From: Bilabrum cf. latius
Lineage: Eukaryota > Bigyra: Bicosoecida > Bigyra > Bicosoecida
Assembly: GCA_965178125.1 (NCBI GenBank)
Contig: OZ237747.1
Span: 434,001-498,000 of the forward strand
Length of the DNA: 64,000 bases
Direction of reading: 5' to 3'
The position numbers and the translations under genes were made by a program. Numbering within the stretch: position 1 is the stretch's first letter; every line of letters starts with the position of its first letter. Of the stretch, positions 11,801-23,787 are shown one piece after another. The notes under the pieces are model-generated. The model saw only the letters and a program-made list of their open reading frames with translations. It made no database searches and was not told where the DNA came from.

Positions 11801-14800
11801 CTTGCAATGAGACTGGGCCAGACAAAGCCTGGTTCTTGCTCCTGCGAGTCCTGCGACACGTGCAAGGTTAGCATGTTGCTGTACATGCTATTGAAGTTGG
11901 CGATTACAGCGAGGGTAGGCAGGTCGACGGCGGGAGCAGCCGGAAGATCTTGCCCATCCGGACCCAACGATGGACTGGGCCATACATCGCCCTCCTTATC
12001 ACCGTGCTAAGCCTAGTACTTCGCTGACAGCACGGTAGCAGCCAGCAGGCAGTCGCACAGTTGCTCGGAGATGATTTTTCCCTGCAGCACAACCTGCTGT
12101 GGCATACTGTGGCACACCACCGCACGGTCAATCCGAGTGAGCGCAGCTGGGTCGCTCCCTGCAGCAACCTGGGTGCTCTTTGGCTCGGGCATGGACATGA
12201 GCCTCTACATGCCAAGCAAGAACCGCAATGTTGCGGCTCCAGCAACTATCGTTCCGACAGTAGCATTCATGCACTCTTCGGTCCCCCACACCCGCAATGG
12301 CCCTTCAATGGAAGAAATCAGGCCGTCCGCCAGGGTGCACACCTTTGACCACCTGGCCTCCTGCGCTCGCCGTGCAGCGCCACCAATCCCTGGCAGCAGC
12401 GGCGCGCACGGCAACCAAACGAACGATGTGTGCTCGGCGGCTTCAGGCGCTGCAAGTGCCGCCTGCTTCCAGTCCCTTAGCCTCCATTCAGGAGGAGCCG
12501 CAGCCGGATCCACGCTCATGCTGGCAACCAGCATCAGCCGATTTGCCCCGCTTGTTCCCTCAACGGCACTTTTATCAGCTAGCAGTGCTGCAAATCGATG
12601 TACAATGCCTTCTGGTGCCCTACAATTGATCGCCATGTGGTGCATCCGTCCTCGCCACAGCAGTTCAATCTAGGCCCTTAGTCGGCCAAGCCCGGCAACT
12701 AGCAGGCCTTCAGGCGAACCAGCTACCTCTGCAGCTGTAGCAACCATCCTTTCATCCTTCAAGCCTATGGCCAGCTGCAATGCAAGCCTCATCGCGCTAA
12801 GCGGCTGCGTGAGCTGCCCCAGAGTGGGCGTCCTACTGCTGAAGGATCCTTCTCCCCACGTCTTCTGGCTGCCGCGACCAGGCTGGCACAGGCTCCTGCC
12901 GGCCGCATGCATGAGCATCTCGAGAGTTCGGTACGCTTGCTTGTCAAACAAACACTCGGTTGAAAGCGCTTCGATGACAGCTGCAGTATTCGGCGGCATA
13001 GTGAGCTCGATCGCCTGGTCGGCACTATCATCTTCGCCGGCTCCAGTAGCCGATGCTCCGCTCGAAGGCTCCCCTTCACGACGCAACAGCGTGAGACAGG
13101 CCGCAATACTCCTTGACACGGAACTGTTGATGGCCTCAGGTGCCTCTCCAATCGTGAGAGCGACTGATGGGTCCAGACCGAACGTTTGTCTTGTTCCCTC
13201 GAAGGCACGCTGCAGCTCCTCTCGGTCCTGCTCCTTGAGCGAGTCCACGACGCGCCTGAAACACGGAATTGCTTCCATCAAGCACGACTTGTCGCTCTTG
13301 TCTGCCGATCCGAATGAACGCTCATCAAGTTCCTCCGAAACCGGACCGCTGCCGGCCTGCAGTGCTTCGCTCTCCTCGCCGGCGTCGGGAGAATCGCCCG
13401 CAAGATCTCCTGCCACGTGCATGCAAATCAATTTGGCCGCTCCAGCAACCCTGATCGCGGCCCTGGTCACATCCTGCTCTTTGGCAGCCTGCTGGATGGC
13501 CTTGTTCTGCATGCCCAGTTCCTGCAGGTCGGCAGCCTCGTGCAGCTGCTTGGCCATGGAATGCAAGGAACTGCCCTGCTCGAACGAGTCCGGCTAGAAG
13601 AGCGGAGCGGTGAAGTCCCCACCCGCAACCGCGCATGCCTCGTGCATGATGGCGGCCCGTCGCTTGCTGGGCATCGGGGGAATCTCGAGCAGATCGCAGA
13701 GATCGCCAGGCGTGACCACCTGCAATGCAATAAGGGGAGCTTCGTCGCCGCCCGGTGCAGGTGCAGGCGGTGGGCCGCTGGCAGCAGCAGCAGCCTCACC
13801 ACCATTCATGGCAGCTGCAGAACCTGCTTCATCATCGTCGCTACCGTCCTCAAGCTCAGCAGTCGCTCCGAACATCCTCTCTATCACTGCATCTGCTTCG
13901 GCGTGCGGCCCCGCAGCGGAGGCCGGCTCATATAATCCCGTGCGAAAGGGGACCCAGCCGCAGAGTCGCATCGGATCATTAGAGCTAACCTGCTGCTTTT
14001 CTATTGTGCCGCTTGGCTCAGCACCGCTCGAAACAGAAGGAGGTGCACTGCCAGCGGCAGTATCCACCTCGGGTGGCAAATGCCAACTTCCTCCCCTTTC
14101 GTCCGATTCCAGTCTCGAGCTTGGGAAGTATACGCACATGTCGCTGTCGTCGCTCAAAATTCCTAGACAGGTCTCATCTTTGCGCAGGCCGAGGGCTGCT
14201 GCAGCGGCAGTGGGAGCAGAGAAGTCCTCCGTTCCCGCCTTGAGCTGGGGGCTGGAGGCGCCGGCCTCTGGAACGATGGGCCCGCATCCCAGAGCCGACT
14301 GCCACGCCTCTGCACCCAGCATTTCATCGGCCTCGTCGGGCGCCATGTAACAACGCACATCCATGCTTCGAAGCACACGGCGGACTTCCGCTTCCACTTG
14401 TTCCCCGGGTTTGCCTACGATGCTAGGTGGCACATCCTAGGAGGTTCTGCCACCTTCGCGACGGCTGCTGCTCAGTACAGTCTCCAGAAGTTGTGGGCCA
14501 AACGCACGCCTAGGAGCAGCACTCGAATGCTTTCCAGCGCTTTGCCTGGACACAACATCCACTGCATTGGTCAAACGCTCCAAACTCGACTGTGACTGCT
14601 TCTTGCGGTTAGCTTGCGTTCTGGCCTTGAGCTTGATCTCAACAGAGGTGACGCCTCGGCGGGCAGCTGCAAGCGACAAGTTCATAGCAAGTACCCTATC
14701 AATCGATGCAGCCTGTTCAAGGATGCTTGGCCCGTCGTAAACGAAGACGAGATCACAACCAGCACTTCTAAAAGCCGAGACGAACCTTGCTGTCGATGCG

Positions 14801-15021
14801 CGCACCATCGCGTTCCCACGCCCGTAAATTTCAGGGAACGGTACGAGTCGATCAGTTCTATCGCGAACATGATCCTACAGAGCTTCGTACAGCCTCCAGA
14901 GGAACGATGACGCGTCCACGAGAACGACGGTCCGGTGCCTGCCATTCACCAGGCTCTGAATCTTTCTGACCGGTTTCTTGAATACCTCAAGTACAAGGGC
15001 AGACAATCCTTTCACACCCAT
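5824..15021 (-). CDS. Giant fusion: XPG/asteroid-like PIN nuclease domain plus DEVH-box (DExH) RNA helicase
   Basis: 3,065 aa, ATG at 15019-15021, TGA at 5824-5826, no TAA or TGA in between and about 14 TAGs. The N-terminus MGVKGLSALV, VDASSFLW, FRSAGCDLVFVYDGPS, then APDEADEMLGAEA and ILSDDSDMCVYFP match the PIN/FEN-like fold of XPG and asteroid/FAM120 proteins. A long linker of about 900 residues follows. From about residue 1,275 comes a DEAH-type helicase: TADTGSGKS (motif I), TQPRRVAA (Ia), DEVHERSLDTD (II), MSATL (III), IVFATNIAESS (V) and QRSGRAGR (VI), then a winged-helix/HA2 region. An RG-rich tract sits inside the post-core part and a Lys-Gly tract near the C-terminus. RNA-dependent ATPase activity is predicted from motifs; the fusion and its role are inference. 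I traced the frame across every TAG. Confidence 0.8.
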
Positions 15022-15245
15022 TGCAAAAAAATATCGATTACTTGTGTTCTTTGTGAATTATCTGGATCCAGCAAGTATCATTACAGTGCGGTGCATCTCC
15101 AGGAACAAGAGTTTCCCCTCATTCTTCTTCATTCTGAACCGTCCTGGCCACCAAACGGGGTGTCCTGACCGCAATAATGGCTCCGCACGCAAGCACCGTA
15201 TCACTGGCGGCCCTCAGCGACCGAGCGCAGAACGGTCGGTGCCAG

Positions 15246-16187
15246 TTACTGCCCCACTCGCTTGATACACGTGATGCTCGTGACTGCCCGCTCGCACACA
15301 GGAACCGGTGTATCCACGCAAGTGGGTCTAGAAATTACCTTACCGTTCAGGACGCTCACCGAGCTACCCCCCCCGTCCAGATTCACGGCGTGCAGTGCCC
15401 CTACATCCACGAGCGCATCGGCGAACTCGAACAGGTCGAGGCCCTGCTTGACGCTCTCGATGCCGTCCACCTGAAGGAGGAGCAGCTCTCCCGATGGGAG
15501 GACTCCAAGGCCGGTCCGTGGTGCCTTCTCGGTGGTGAATGTGCTCGACACGTTCAGGTCTGGGCTAGAGCGCACGTTGGACCGACCGTCTCGCACGAGC
15601 CAGCCGACGCCCTGCACCAGCGAGCTAAACTCAATCTGCGCCAGTTCTTCCTTGGGCAGGAATCCAATCGTGTAAGATTCGTTCTTGAGCAAGCCAAAAT
15701 TCACCCTGTCCAAGCCTGGGAGCTGCTCGACGGTACCATTGCCGCCAAGTACGAGATTTCCAATGCACCGGTCCGCTCCGGTATAAGCAAAGAATCCCGC
15801 ATTCGTGGCATACTCGCAGCCGCGCTACTATGCACTCATAGATGTTTTCTGCTCGCCAGAGCAAATGGGTTCTCCGATGTCGATGGTAAACCTCCTCGGA
15901 TCCGGCAGGATCGCGCTGTGAGCAACGTACCACCTTCCCGTGCTCTTTACGGTCGTATTGAAAGACTTCACTTGAATCTTATCAGGTGAATGCGGCGGAA
16001 ACATGATATTCACGGTGTCCTGACTCGCAGTTGCCTCTTTCGGCAAAAGGTGCTGTAGTGCTGCTGCGGTCGAGCTAGCCGAATCTTCTAGTCCTTCTGC
16101 AAGTCGGACGCCCATAGCAGATAAAATTGTAGACACAACGACTGATAAGGCCATCATTAGAGCCGCACTACTGTAGCAAGGCGCCAT
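15246..16187 (-). CDS. Phosphodiester glycosidase, NAGPA (uncovering enzyme) family
   Basis: 313 aa, TAA at 15246-15248. The N-terminus is a clear signal peptide (MAPCYSSAALMMALSVVVST...). The core matches N-acetylglucosamine-1-phosphodiester alpha-N-acetylglucosaminidase: ATNAGFFAY, CIGNLV, VNFGLL, LVQGVGWLVRDG, RTGLGVLPSGELLLLQVDG, LFEFADAL and NLDGGGSSVSVLNG, with CERAV near the end. In animals this enzyme exposes mannose-6-phosphate on lysosomal hydrolases; whether this homologue does so is unknown. Two adjacent TAG codons (15825-15830) precede RGCEYATNAGFF. It lies in tandem with the giant helicase gene (224-bp gap) and the carboxypeptidase gene. Confidence 0.82.
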
Positions 16188-16342
16188 TCATCTCCCGTGA
16201 GAGAGAGGAAGAGAAGCAAGCATCATGCTGCGCTAGTAGTACTTGCGCCGGCGGTGTCGGTGGTCACTGCAGCTCGATCATATCTCTTGTACAATGCTGT
16301 GGCAGGTAGACAGAATAGTTGTCCTGCACAGATATCGACCAT

Positions 16343-17857
16343 TTAACTTCCTTGGGATACGGTTCGAACGGCCCCCAGGAATCCTCGCGCGGCCTTCACC
16401 CACCGATCCACGACCACCTCCACGCCCTCCTTCGAGGTGGGGTTGAAGAAATTGAAGCACCCGACCGCGTCTTCCAGTGGCATCACTGGCGCCCCCTCAT
16501 CAAACCGTTCTACAGCCGCCATGGCTCCATCGTCACCTGCGGAGAGCACGCCCCCGCTTCCCTATGGAGAGGTCCGTGCCTTGCGCGCACGCAGCCTCCC
16601 AGCTTTGCCCCTTGCGTTGTGCTGCAGCAGACTGGGCCCCTTATTCTCCTCGGCCCAGCGAGCCAGCTCCTCCTGCTCATCCCCCGCATAGACCTCCGCA
16701 GCCACACTTACGAGCACCCCAGCCTCGAGTACGGCCCAGTCCAGAGACGTCCCAGGGCTGACATAGTGCAGTGTGGTGCCAGCGGCCCCCCTCGGCAGGT
16801 CCACTCCCAGTGCCTCCTTCATCTTGCGGACGGCCAGCTGCGCGCCCGCCATCGGGTCGTCGGGGTCCACACCGTGTGACGAGTGCACCGCGGCCTGCAT
16901 GGCCTGCTTCAGCTCCGCGCCTGCTTCCCTGCCGTCCTCGGTCCACGCCGGCGACTCCATGAGCGTGTATGCGCCGCTGTGCAGCGTCAGGTAGCCTTGG
17001 GGCCGGGCCTTCAGTATGATATCGCGCAAGTTTCGCGTCTCCTCCTCGCTGAAGGGGGCAGGCCCTGGGTACACCTCCCACGGGGAGAAAGGAGGAGGGA
17101 CGACGGGGAATGAACCGAGGTCCAGCTTGCTAGTATCCGTGGAGGTGGAGGACTTATGTGAGGGCTCTTCAGTCCCATCTGCCGCCTGTGAAGAGGGCCG
17201 GCTGTCTTCTGTAGTTACGGACACAGACTGCGACGTCGATTCTGTGTGGCTGGTGCCTGTGATTTGGCCAGGTGGCGCCTCCTTCTCCTTGCCCTCCTCC
17301 TCCTTGCCCTCCTCATCCTCGCCTCTGCACTTGCTGCTGGAGAACTCACCGGCTGCCGCCCGCACCGACATGATCGAGCGCTTCCCAAGCGCGTGGCGCG
17401 CATTGTCTTGCAGAAATGCTTGCTCTTGACTTGTACTTTCGGTGACTGACGGAGGAGGGACCGCTTGGAAATGGCTCGGGAAGTTGCGATTCAGGTCGAC
17501 GCCGCGAGCGTTCGTCCGGCGGCAAAGCTCTCCCCCTTCAACCATCTGTCTTCCGCCTAAATTGACAATAGGCACTATCGTAATAGCAAAACCGCTCGGC
17601 ATATTGCCTTCGCAAGCAGCCCGCAGAATGCCGATCGAGACTTCGGCTGTAATCACCTCCCGAGCATGCTCGCCTGACACTATGACCGCCCGTAGAGCAG
17701 TTTCGGCAGTGTCCTAGGCTGGTACACTTACTTCAAATGCCCTGACACTCCCAATGGACACATCACGCACAACGGCATGGATGCAAGCACCCGGCGAAGT
17801 AGACTCGGTGAAGATGCGAAAGACGTCCACCGGCTCGTGGTAGATTCCACCAATCAT
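16343..17857 (-). CDS. M14 family metallocarboxypeptidase
   Basis: 504 aa, ATG at 17857, TAA at 16343-16345. Zn and substrate motifs in order: SGEHAREV (HxxE, residues about 62-65), GVDLNRNF (substrate-binding Asn-Arg), LHSGAYTLMESPAW (third Zn ligand His) and LDWAVLEAG late in the chain. An acidic/Lys/Ser insertion of roughly 110 residues separates the second and third motifs. I did not find a signal peptide; the first about 55 residues form a divergent N-terminal segment. Two TAGs are read as Gln (in VPAQDTAE and in TSPQGSGG). The C-terminal 70 residues after the second TAG (CFNFFNPTSKEG) are outside the catalytic core. The exact catalytic Glu was not assigned with certainty. Confidence 0.8.
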
Positions 17858-18046
17858 GGCCGAACACTACTTAAACAAAAGAAGGCATGCGATAATCCCT
17901 ATAATCCATAGTTTTCCATTCTTTCCGGCCCACATGGAGCCAATTCTGCCGCGCGCCGGCTCGATCAAATTGTTTAGTGGGGTTTTGACAAGTGAAACTG
18001 ATTTAAATCGCTTCCATGCCGTTTCGTCTGGCTGCTACATCCCTCC

Positions 18047-21000
18047 ATGCGAAATGTATCCTTATTTATACACAGCATTCTTTGGGACACTCCACCAGAA
18101 TCCGTGAGTCCATTTTCTACCGGGTAGAGCCGTGGTTTGCCACCATGAGCTTGGGTTGCACTTTTTTTGAGTTCTAAGCGTTTGATCATTCTCTCGCAGG
18201 ATTTTGACATCTGTCTGTCAAATGAACGAGGCCGAGTTATCTGGCGACATTCTGTATCACCGCCTGAGCCAGGAGAGTTTGAATGCGGTTTGCATCGTGG
18301 GGCCCGGTTGCAGGTACAACCCGGCAAGAAGTTGCAGCTCCAAACAGATGCAAGGTGCGCGGACAAAGGCGCAAGCTGTACTTTATCATCATTCTAGCTG
18401 ATTGGTCAAGTGCCTTTGGCTCTGACTACCGGAAAAGTTGACGTGCACATTCCGCTGTCGCCGAATGTGTGGGTAGGCAAAGAGGGCCGGTCTGCTATTT
18501 TGTCAACAGAACAGCGAGTTGGGGACGCGCAGGCATGGGTCCTTGCCACAATTTTAGTTGAAACTACTTCGTCCTTAGTTAAGGAAGGAGAGAATCCCGT
18601 AGCAGGGGCGTCACACCCAGAGGCAAGACCTTATAGTCCGGCGCGGCAGGGGCCAGAGCGCGATGACGAAGCAGGCATCGCGGCGCAAGGCCGTGGCGAG
18701 CCGAGCCTCGGCCCAGAGCAGCCAGCTATTGCTGATACCAAGACAGGTGGCCCCTAGAAACACAGCGGCGTAGTCACCGATTCGGCAGCACCAGCCCGAT
18801 AGAGTCTCAAGAGGCACGATGGATCAAAAGGAACGTGGCACCCGGGCGACGCCAGCGCGTGCCGGCCGATGTACCAACCGCCACCACTATTCTACGCTTC
18901 GCCAGCTCCAGCAACTCGCAGCCGGTATGCATCCATGCCAGGGCGCGGCAGCGGGGGGGCTCCAGCTCTGATCTCGATCGCGTCGCCTTCGTCTGCCGGA
19001 GCCCCACACTGGGCCCGCACACGGCCAACCGGTGCTCTGAAGCCAACTGCTGCCGCGAAGGGCGTTGCAGAGGTGCTTGCTTCGGGAGAATCGAGGGTCC
19101 ACAAGGGATTGGATCCCTAGCACGCCACACCGTTGCATAAGCAATCCAGGGATCCCTTCGCCGGCTCGGCTGGTGTTCACTCCGGGCAAGGTCTAGACCA
19201 CCACCAGGCTCAGGGGAAGGTGGCCTCAACAGGTTCTACTAGAAGCAGCCGCGATCACGTGCTGTCGATGATGCAGGCATAGCTCACGCAGATCAGCCAT
19301 GCGCTAGGATTGCCACCACCACCAAGCCAGAGCCGTGTAGATGGTAGAGACGAGAGCGTTGGTAGGGTCGACAGTAGGCTCCAACAAGAAGAATCCAAGG
19401 AACAGGGCAACAACAGAGCCGCCAGTGTTCGGCAGGTTGATATTGGTACGGTCTAGCTGCAGTCTCGGCTGGATGGTGCGGGCGCTGCCTAGAGCTTGTC
19501 GATTCGACAGCAAGGCAGTGTGACCCGGCAGGAATCGGAAGAGCTTCTGCTTCACGCCTCAGGGCACGGTCGAGTGGCTACAGATGCAGACCTTCGGTCG
19601 AGCTGGAAGGGTGCAGGAAGAAGCAGGCTGCAGCGTGGGATGCGACGGTCCCGTGAGCAAGACCGTGGCATGGCGGTCCTGGCAGCAGGTAGCGTGGCGA
19701 GGGCACACGTGCATCTGCAGCAGACACGAGCTGGGGTCCCGTTGGCCAGAAGTGGAGTCATTCGAGGGTAGATGCAGCCTTCCACTAATGATGAGGCGTC
19801 GATGACAAAAGCAATTGCAACTGCATCGAGCAGAAATCCGCCCAGACGCGGCTTGGGTGCTTCCACGCTCGAGGCAGCCAGTATGCCTGCGACAGTCCAG
19901 CGAAGTCAAAGCAACGCCGACGCGGACTTTCAAGCTGCTGACGTCCCCGACGATGTTCTTGAAAGTCTGGAAAATGCCTGGGGCGATCTGGACTTGGCAA
20001 GCGAGAGGGGCACGAGGGATGAGTCCAGCTACTTGGACCCACACGAGCGTGAAGACGACGTGCTACCGCCTGTGAAGGCCGCAGCCAGCCCGACCAGAAG
20101 CTCGATGAAATCTAGTGAGCGAGGTGCGTAGGCGAGTCTGCGAGATAGCACGGCAAATCGTGGTGGTATTGCTTTGTATGCTTCCAGAGGGGCAGGGGCT
20201 AGAGACAGCATTCGGTCTGCGTTGCGAAATGCCGTTGCGTTGGGGGACTCGACGAAAGCGCCAGTCTCTAGCAGCAAGAGAAAGCAGTCTGGCTCCCGAA
20301 CTTCTCGTGCGTCTCTTGCGGAGGCATCATAGCTTGACGTACCCAGCGACCCTTAGGAAGCATCTGACGTCCATGGTGAGTCCACGTCGGTCCAGCAGCA
20401 GTCATCGTCCGCAAGCAACTCACCTGTCGCATCGGATCGAGTACCTGTCATCGACGTGGCCAAAGCCGGACCACTAGGTCGCCCTGCAGTTGACATGCGG
20501 GTTGCCTCATCCACGGGTGGCAGCTTCCACGATGCCCAGGGCAATGCACTGCTGGGAACTACTGGATAGCTCTCCGGCCTCATGAGCGCCGACTCCCTCG
20601 AGGTGAGCGGATCTGGATAGCAGGCCGGGCAACCCGGCGAGTCGGTGTCGAGTGCACGGGCCGGAGATGAGGACAACCATTCGCATGGACCAGGGTTTGG
20701 ACATAGACTGTTGCAGGCCAGGGTTGTCTCCCCACCGCCATCTGATTCGGACGCGGCTGGTCTTCTTCGTGCTGGGTTTGGCTCGCCGAGCGCGCATCCG
20801 GCACCTTCACACGCGAAGCTCCCCGACACGACTCGCGATAGCATGACGTCAACCTCGACCCCGAATCGACTGGCCGTGGTCGAAGTTGATGCTGTTGACC
20901 CGTCAGATGGTCATCGCCCGCGCCTGACTCCTACCGACCCCGTGGCCGAGGCAGGATCACATGGCAGCGCTGGAGCCGAGACCGCGTCAGCGTCTGACAG

Positions 21001-23635
21001 CTACGGGAGCGAGGGGTTTGAAGTGGATGCCAGAGCGCCAGGGGGCAATGGTGCCGCAGATGACGACGAGGCGGATGACTACGGCGATGATTTTGAGGAA
21101 GACGACGGCCGCGATGGGACACAGCCAAGCTCAGAACGTGCAGACGGTCCGGGACAATCACAAGCTGGTCTGTCCAAGACGCCGTCAGCCGGGGCAAGGA
21201 GACCTGGCCTGTCATCTGCGGGGAGGCACACGCGCAGTGCCACGGACATCGACGCGAGCTTGGACCTTGCTAGCATATCTGGGAGCAGATCCTTCGATTT
21301 CAGAAACGCTGATAAGGAGCTTGGCCACAAATCGGTGTCTTCCGGCGTGCCGCCCCAGTCCCCTCAGTCCAAAGCCAGCTCATCCGAGCGTGTTAAGCTC
21401 TTAAAGCTGCCCGTTGCCACCCCTCACAGCGGCTCACTGCGCTCAGCCCGGAGCGCTCGCTCTCGCGGGGGGCGGACTGAGCTCAGCATTTCGGAGAGCG
21501 GCTCGGAGCTGGACGCTGGGGACCTCCACCAGCCGAGTGTAACCAGCAAAGCTGCTCCCGATCTACACGGGTATTCTTAGGTCATGTCTGTGAGTGACGG
21601 AAGCGGAACTGGTTCCAAGTACGGCACATCTGCGTCCCAAGGTGACGCGGCTGCACCTTCGATAGGGTCAGCGGAAGGCACCATCGAGGGGCAGTTCCTC
21701 GGACCGTCCCCATCCAGCGCGAGAGGCGCGCCCACGGGTGGATTTCACGAAGGAGGCTGGCAGTCGCCCCAATCTGCAGACGGCAGAGGGTCCGCCGAGC
21801 CGCCGAGTACATCTGGTGTGCTTGTAGTGAGCCCGTCCAGGGCCGCAGAGGGCACTTCCGGGCGCCCACACTACGGGGCCGGATCTCCATCTGGGCGCGC
21901 TCGCACGGCGACTGCGCGCCACTCGGGTGGGAGCCGACGCAGGACCAGGAGCAGCTCCGAGCGCGAGAGCCAGTCAGAGCTGCGGCAAGCGGCTGAGGAC
22001 ATGCGAAGGATGGCCGAGGCCGCTGGTGCCTCTTCAGCTGTGCCGCGCACGGGGTCAGGGAACACACCTTCGGCTTAGTCTTCGAGACGCCAGGAGTAGG
22101 CCTCGCGGCCCACCACCCGAGTCTCCGCGGGGGCAGCCCTCTTGTCTCCCTCTTTGACGGTGTCTCCTGAAGGAGGCATTACCACTGACGCGGGGTTCAG
22201 TGACCAGCCGCGACACCTCCGCGCCGAGGGCCCACACGCAGACGATGCTGTTGATGCAACGGGGATGAGCTTGGACGAGTCCAGCTCGCTCGATGTCAGT
22301 GACTCCATCGGAGGTGCCGCACTGCATGCACCGGACTCGAGGTCGACATCGCGCGGCGGACGCAACGAGAATCGGGGCTAGGGCTCCAGATCTTAGTCGT
22401 CGTCCAAGCGCGCTACCAGTGACGCGGCAGTCAGCCCTCGGGTCCCAGCCGCGGGTGACTCCGAGTCTCGATCGAGAGTAAGGGTAGACAGCGGGTCGTT
22501 CGGGGTGGACGAGGACGATGCAACGGGGAAGCAGCGCCCAGGATTCCTGCGGTCGACGGCAGGCAAGTGGGTGAGCAACAAGTCCCTGCGATCGGTGCCT
22601 GAGAGCGGAGAGAGAGAGCGCCTCGGCGACGGCTGGTCCGACTCGGAGGACTAGGATGAGGCTGTAGACCGCTACAGGTCGTCACTTAGCTCCCCGTCTG
22701 CTGGCTCTGGCAGCCTTGGAGCCGAGTTACCCAACCGACATGATGTAGCCGACCGCAGTGGGAGGCGGGGCAGGGTGGGCAGCTTGCCCACTTCCGACAT
22801 CGACATGTCCGTCGGCGAAGCGGGATCCACCCGGACTGGTGCCGAGGGCGGCATGGTCAAGCAGCTGCTCGGCAGCTCCGAGAGCAGCCCGAGACAGGGA
22901 GCCCACTCGATCGAGCCTGACCTCGAAGCCTCCTTAGATGGGGCACCGCGCATCGCATTGGGCCCGCAAGTGACCGACTCGCCGGGTGCTATCGCCCCTG
23001 ATGCTTCGAAGGCTCGCCTTGAGCTGCTGGCTGGAGCCGAGGAGCTAAGAGCTGCGGCTCGACAAGCCGGCCCTCTCGTATCCAGTAACGGGTCGGCGTT
23101 TGCCGAGAAATCTCCGTCCTCGCCTGTTGCGACCACTGGCTAGGGTGGGGGCTCGCTGTTGGTGCGGCCCACAGCCCGAGGGTCCAGGGAGTCTCTACAC
23201 GCCAAGATGCACTCCGGTGACTCGGATATTGCAAGCTTGGCGCAGCAAATTGCAGCGCCGTCGAGCGACAGTCATGGTAGCGGGGTTCTGGACGCGCATC
23301 CAACTGGGCCGATGCCGTAGGGGGCAGGGCGATCCCGGCAGAGCCAGTCCTCGTTTCAATCCGTGCGGGGCGGTGCAGGCAGCAGATCGTCTTCTCGAGG
23401 CCATCGCGATTCGATGAACGGGAACATACCGGTTAGTTTTGGGCAGGGAGGAGAAGGAGAAAGCAGTGCCTTGCAAATGGAGACCGACTCGCTGGTGGAC
23501 CCATCGGGTGGTGGAGCAAGCAGGGCGCAGCAATCCGAAGGGGCAGATATGGAGGACGAGGAAGGATCTTCATGGTCACTGGGCCGAAGTGGCCCCCTGC
23601 TGGCATCCCCGAATAGCAAGCAAGGGGGCGATTGA
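18047..23635 (+). CDS. Large Ser/Gly-rich, mostly disordered protein with a C2-like N-terminus
   Basis: Exon 1 is 18047-18103, the intron 18104-18199 and exon 2 18200-23635 (TGA): 1,830 aa with about 21 TAGs. The first about 140 residues (MRNVSLFIHSILWDTP..., VIWRHSV, LQVQPGKKLQL, VDVHIPLSPNVWVGKEG) look like a compact beta-rich module, possibly a C2-type domain. The rest is low-complexity Ser/Gly/Ala/Glu/Arg sequence with acidic patches (for example DDDEADDYGDDFEEDDG) and no recognisable catalytic motif. I do not know the function. Without TAG = Gln it would appear as more than a dozen unrelated fragments. Confidence 0.65.
18104..18199 (+). other. Predicted spliceosomal intron (96 nt)
   Basis: Donor GTGAGTCC, acceptor CTCTCGCAG, phase 0. 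Splicing joins MRNVSLFIHSILWDTPPES to DFDICLSNERG and supplies an ATG that the downstream frame otherwise lacks. Confidence 0.7.
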
Positions 23636-23787
23636 GGAGCTTAGATGGATGGTGCTCAATCCGGATGATCGCTGCCTGATCATGTCACCGCCGCTGCACA
23701 CTGCGGGTGCTTCCTCGTGGTTGATCCGGACAGTGACACATATCGGGTATATAAATACTCAATCATCGACCTTATATGAACTCGATA

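Noticed and set aside
16343-16380. A tRNA B-box-like GGTTCGAAC near 16361
   Set aside because: It lies inside the carboxypeptidase coding end, and no matching A box or cloverleaf is seen. I found no tRNA gene, including tRNA-Gln(CUA), in the window.
18145-18210. A frameshift in the T7 tract near 18162-18168 at the start of the Ser-rich gene
   Set aside because: A 96-nt intron (18104-18199) with a good donor and acceptor gives an ATG start and correct phase without any frameshift.
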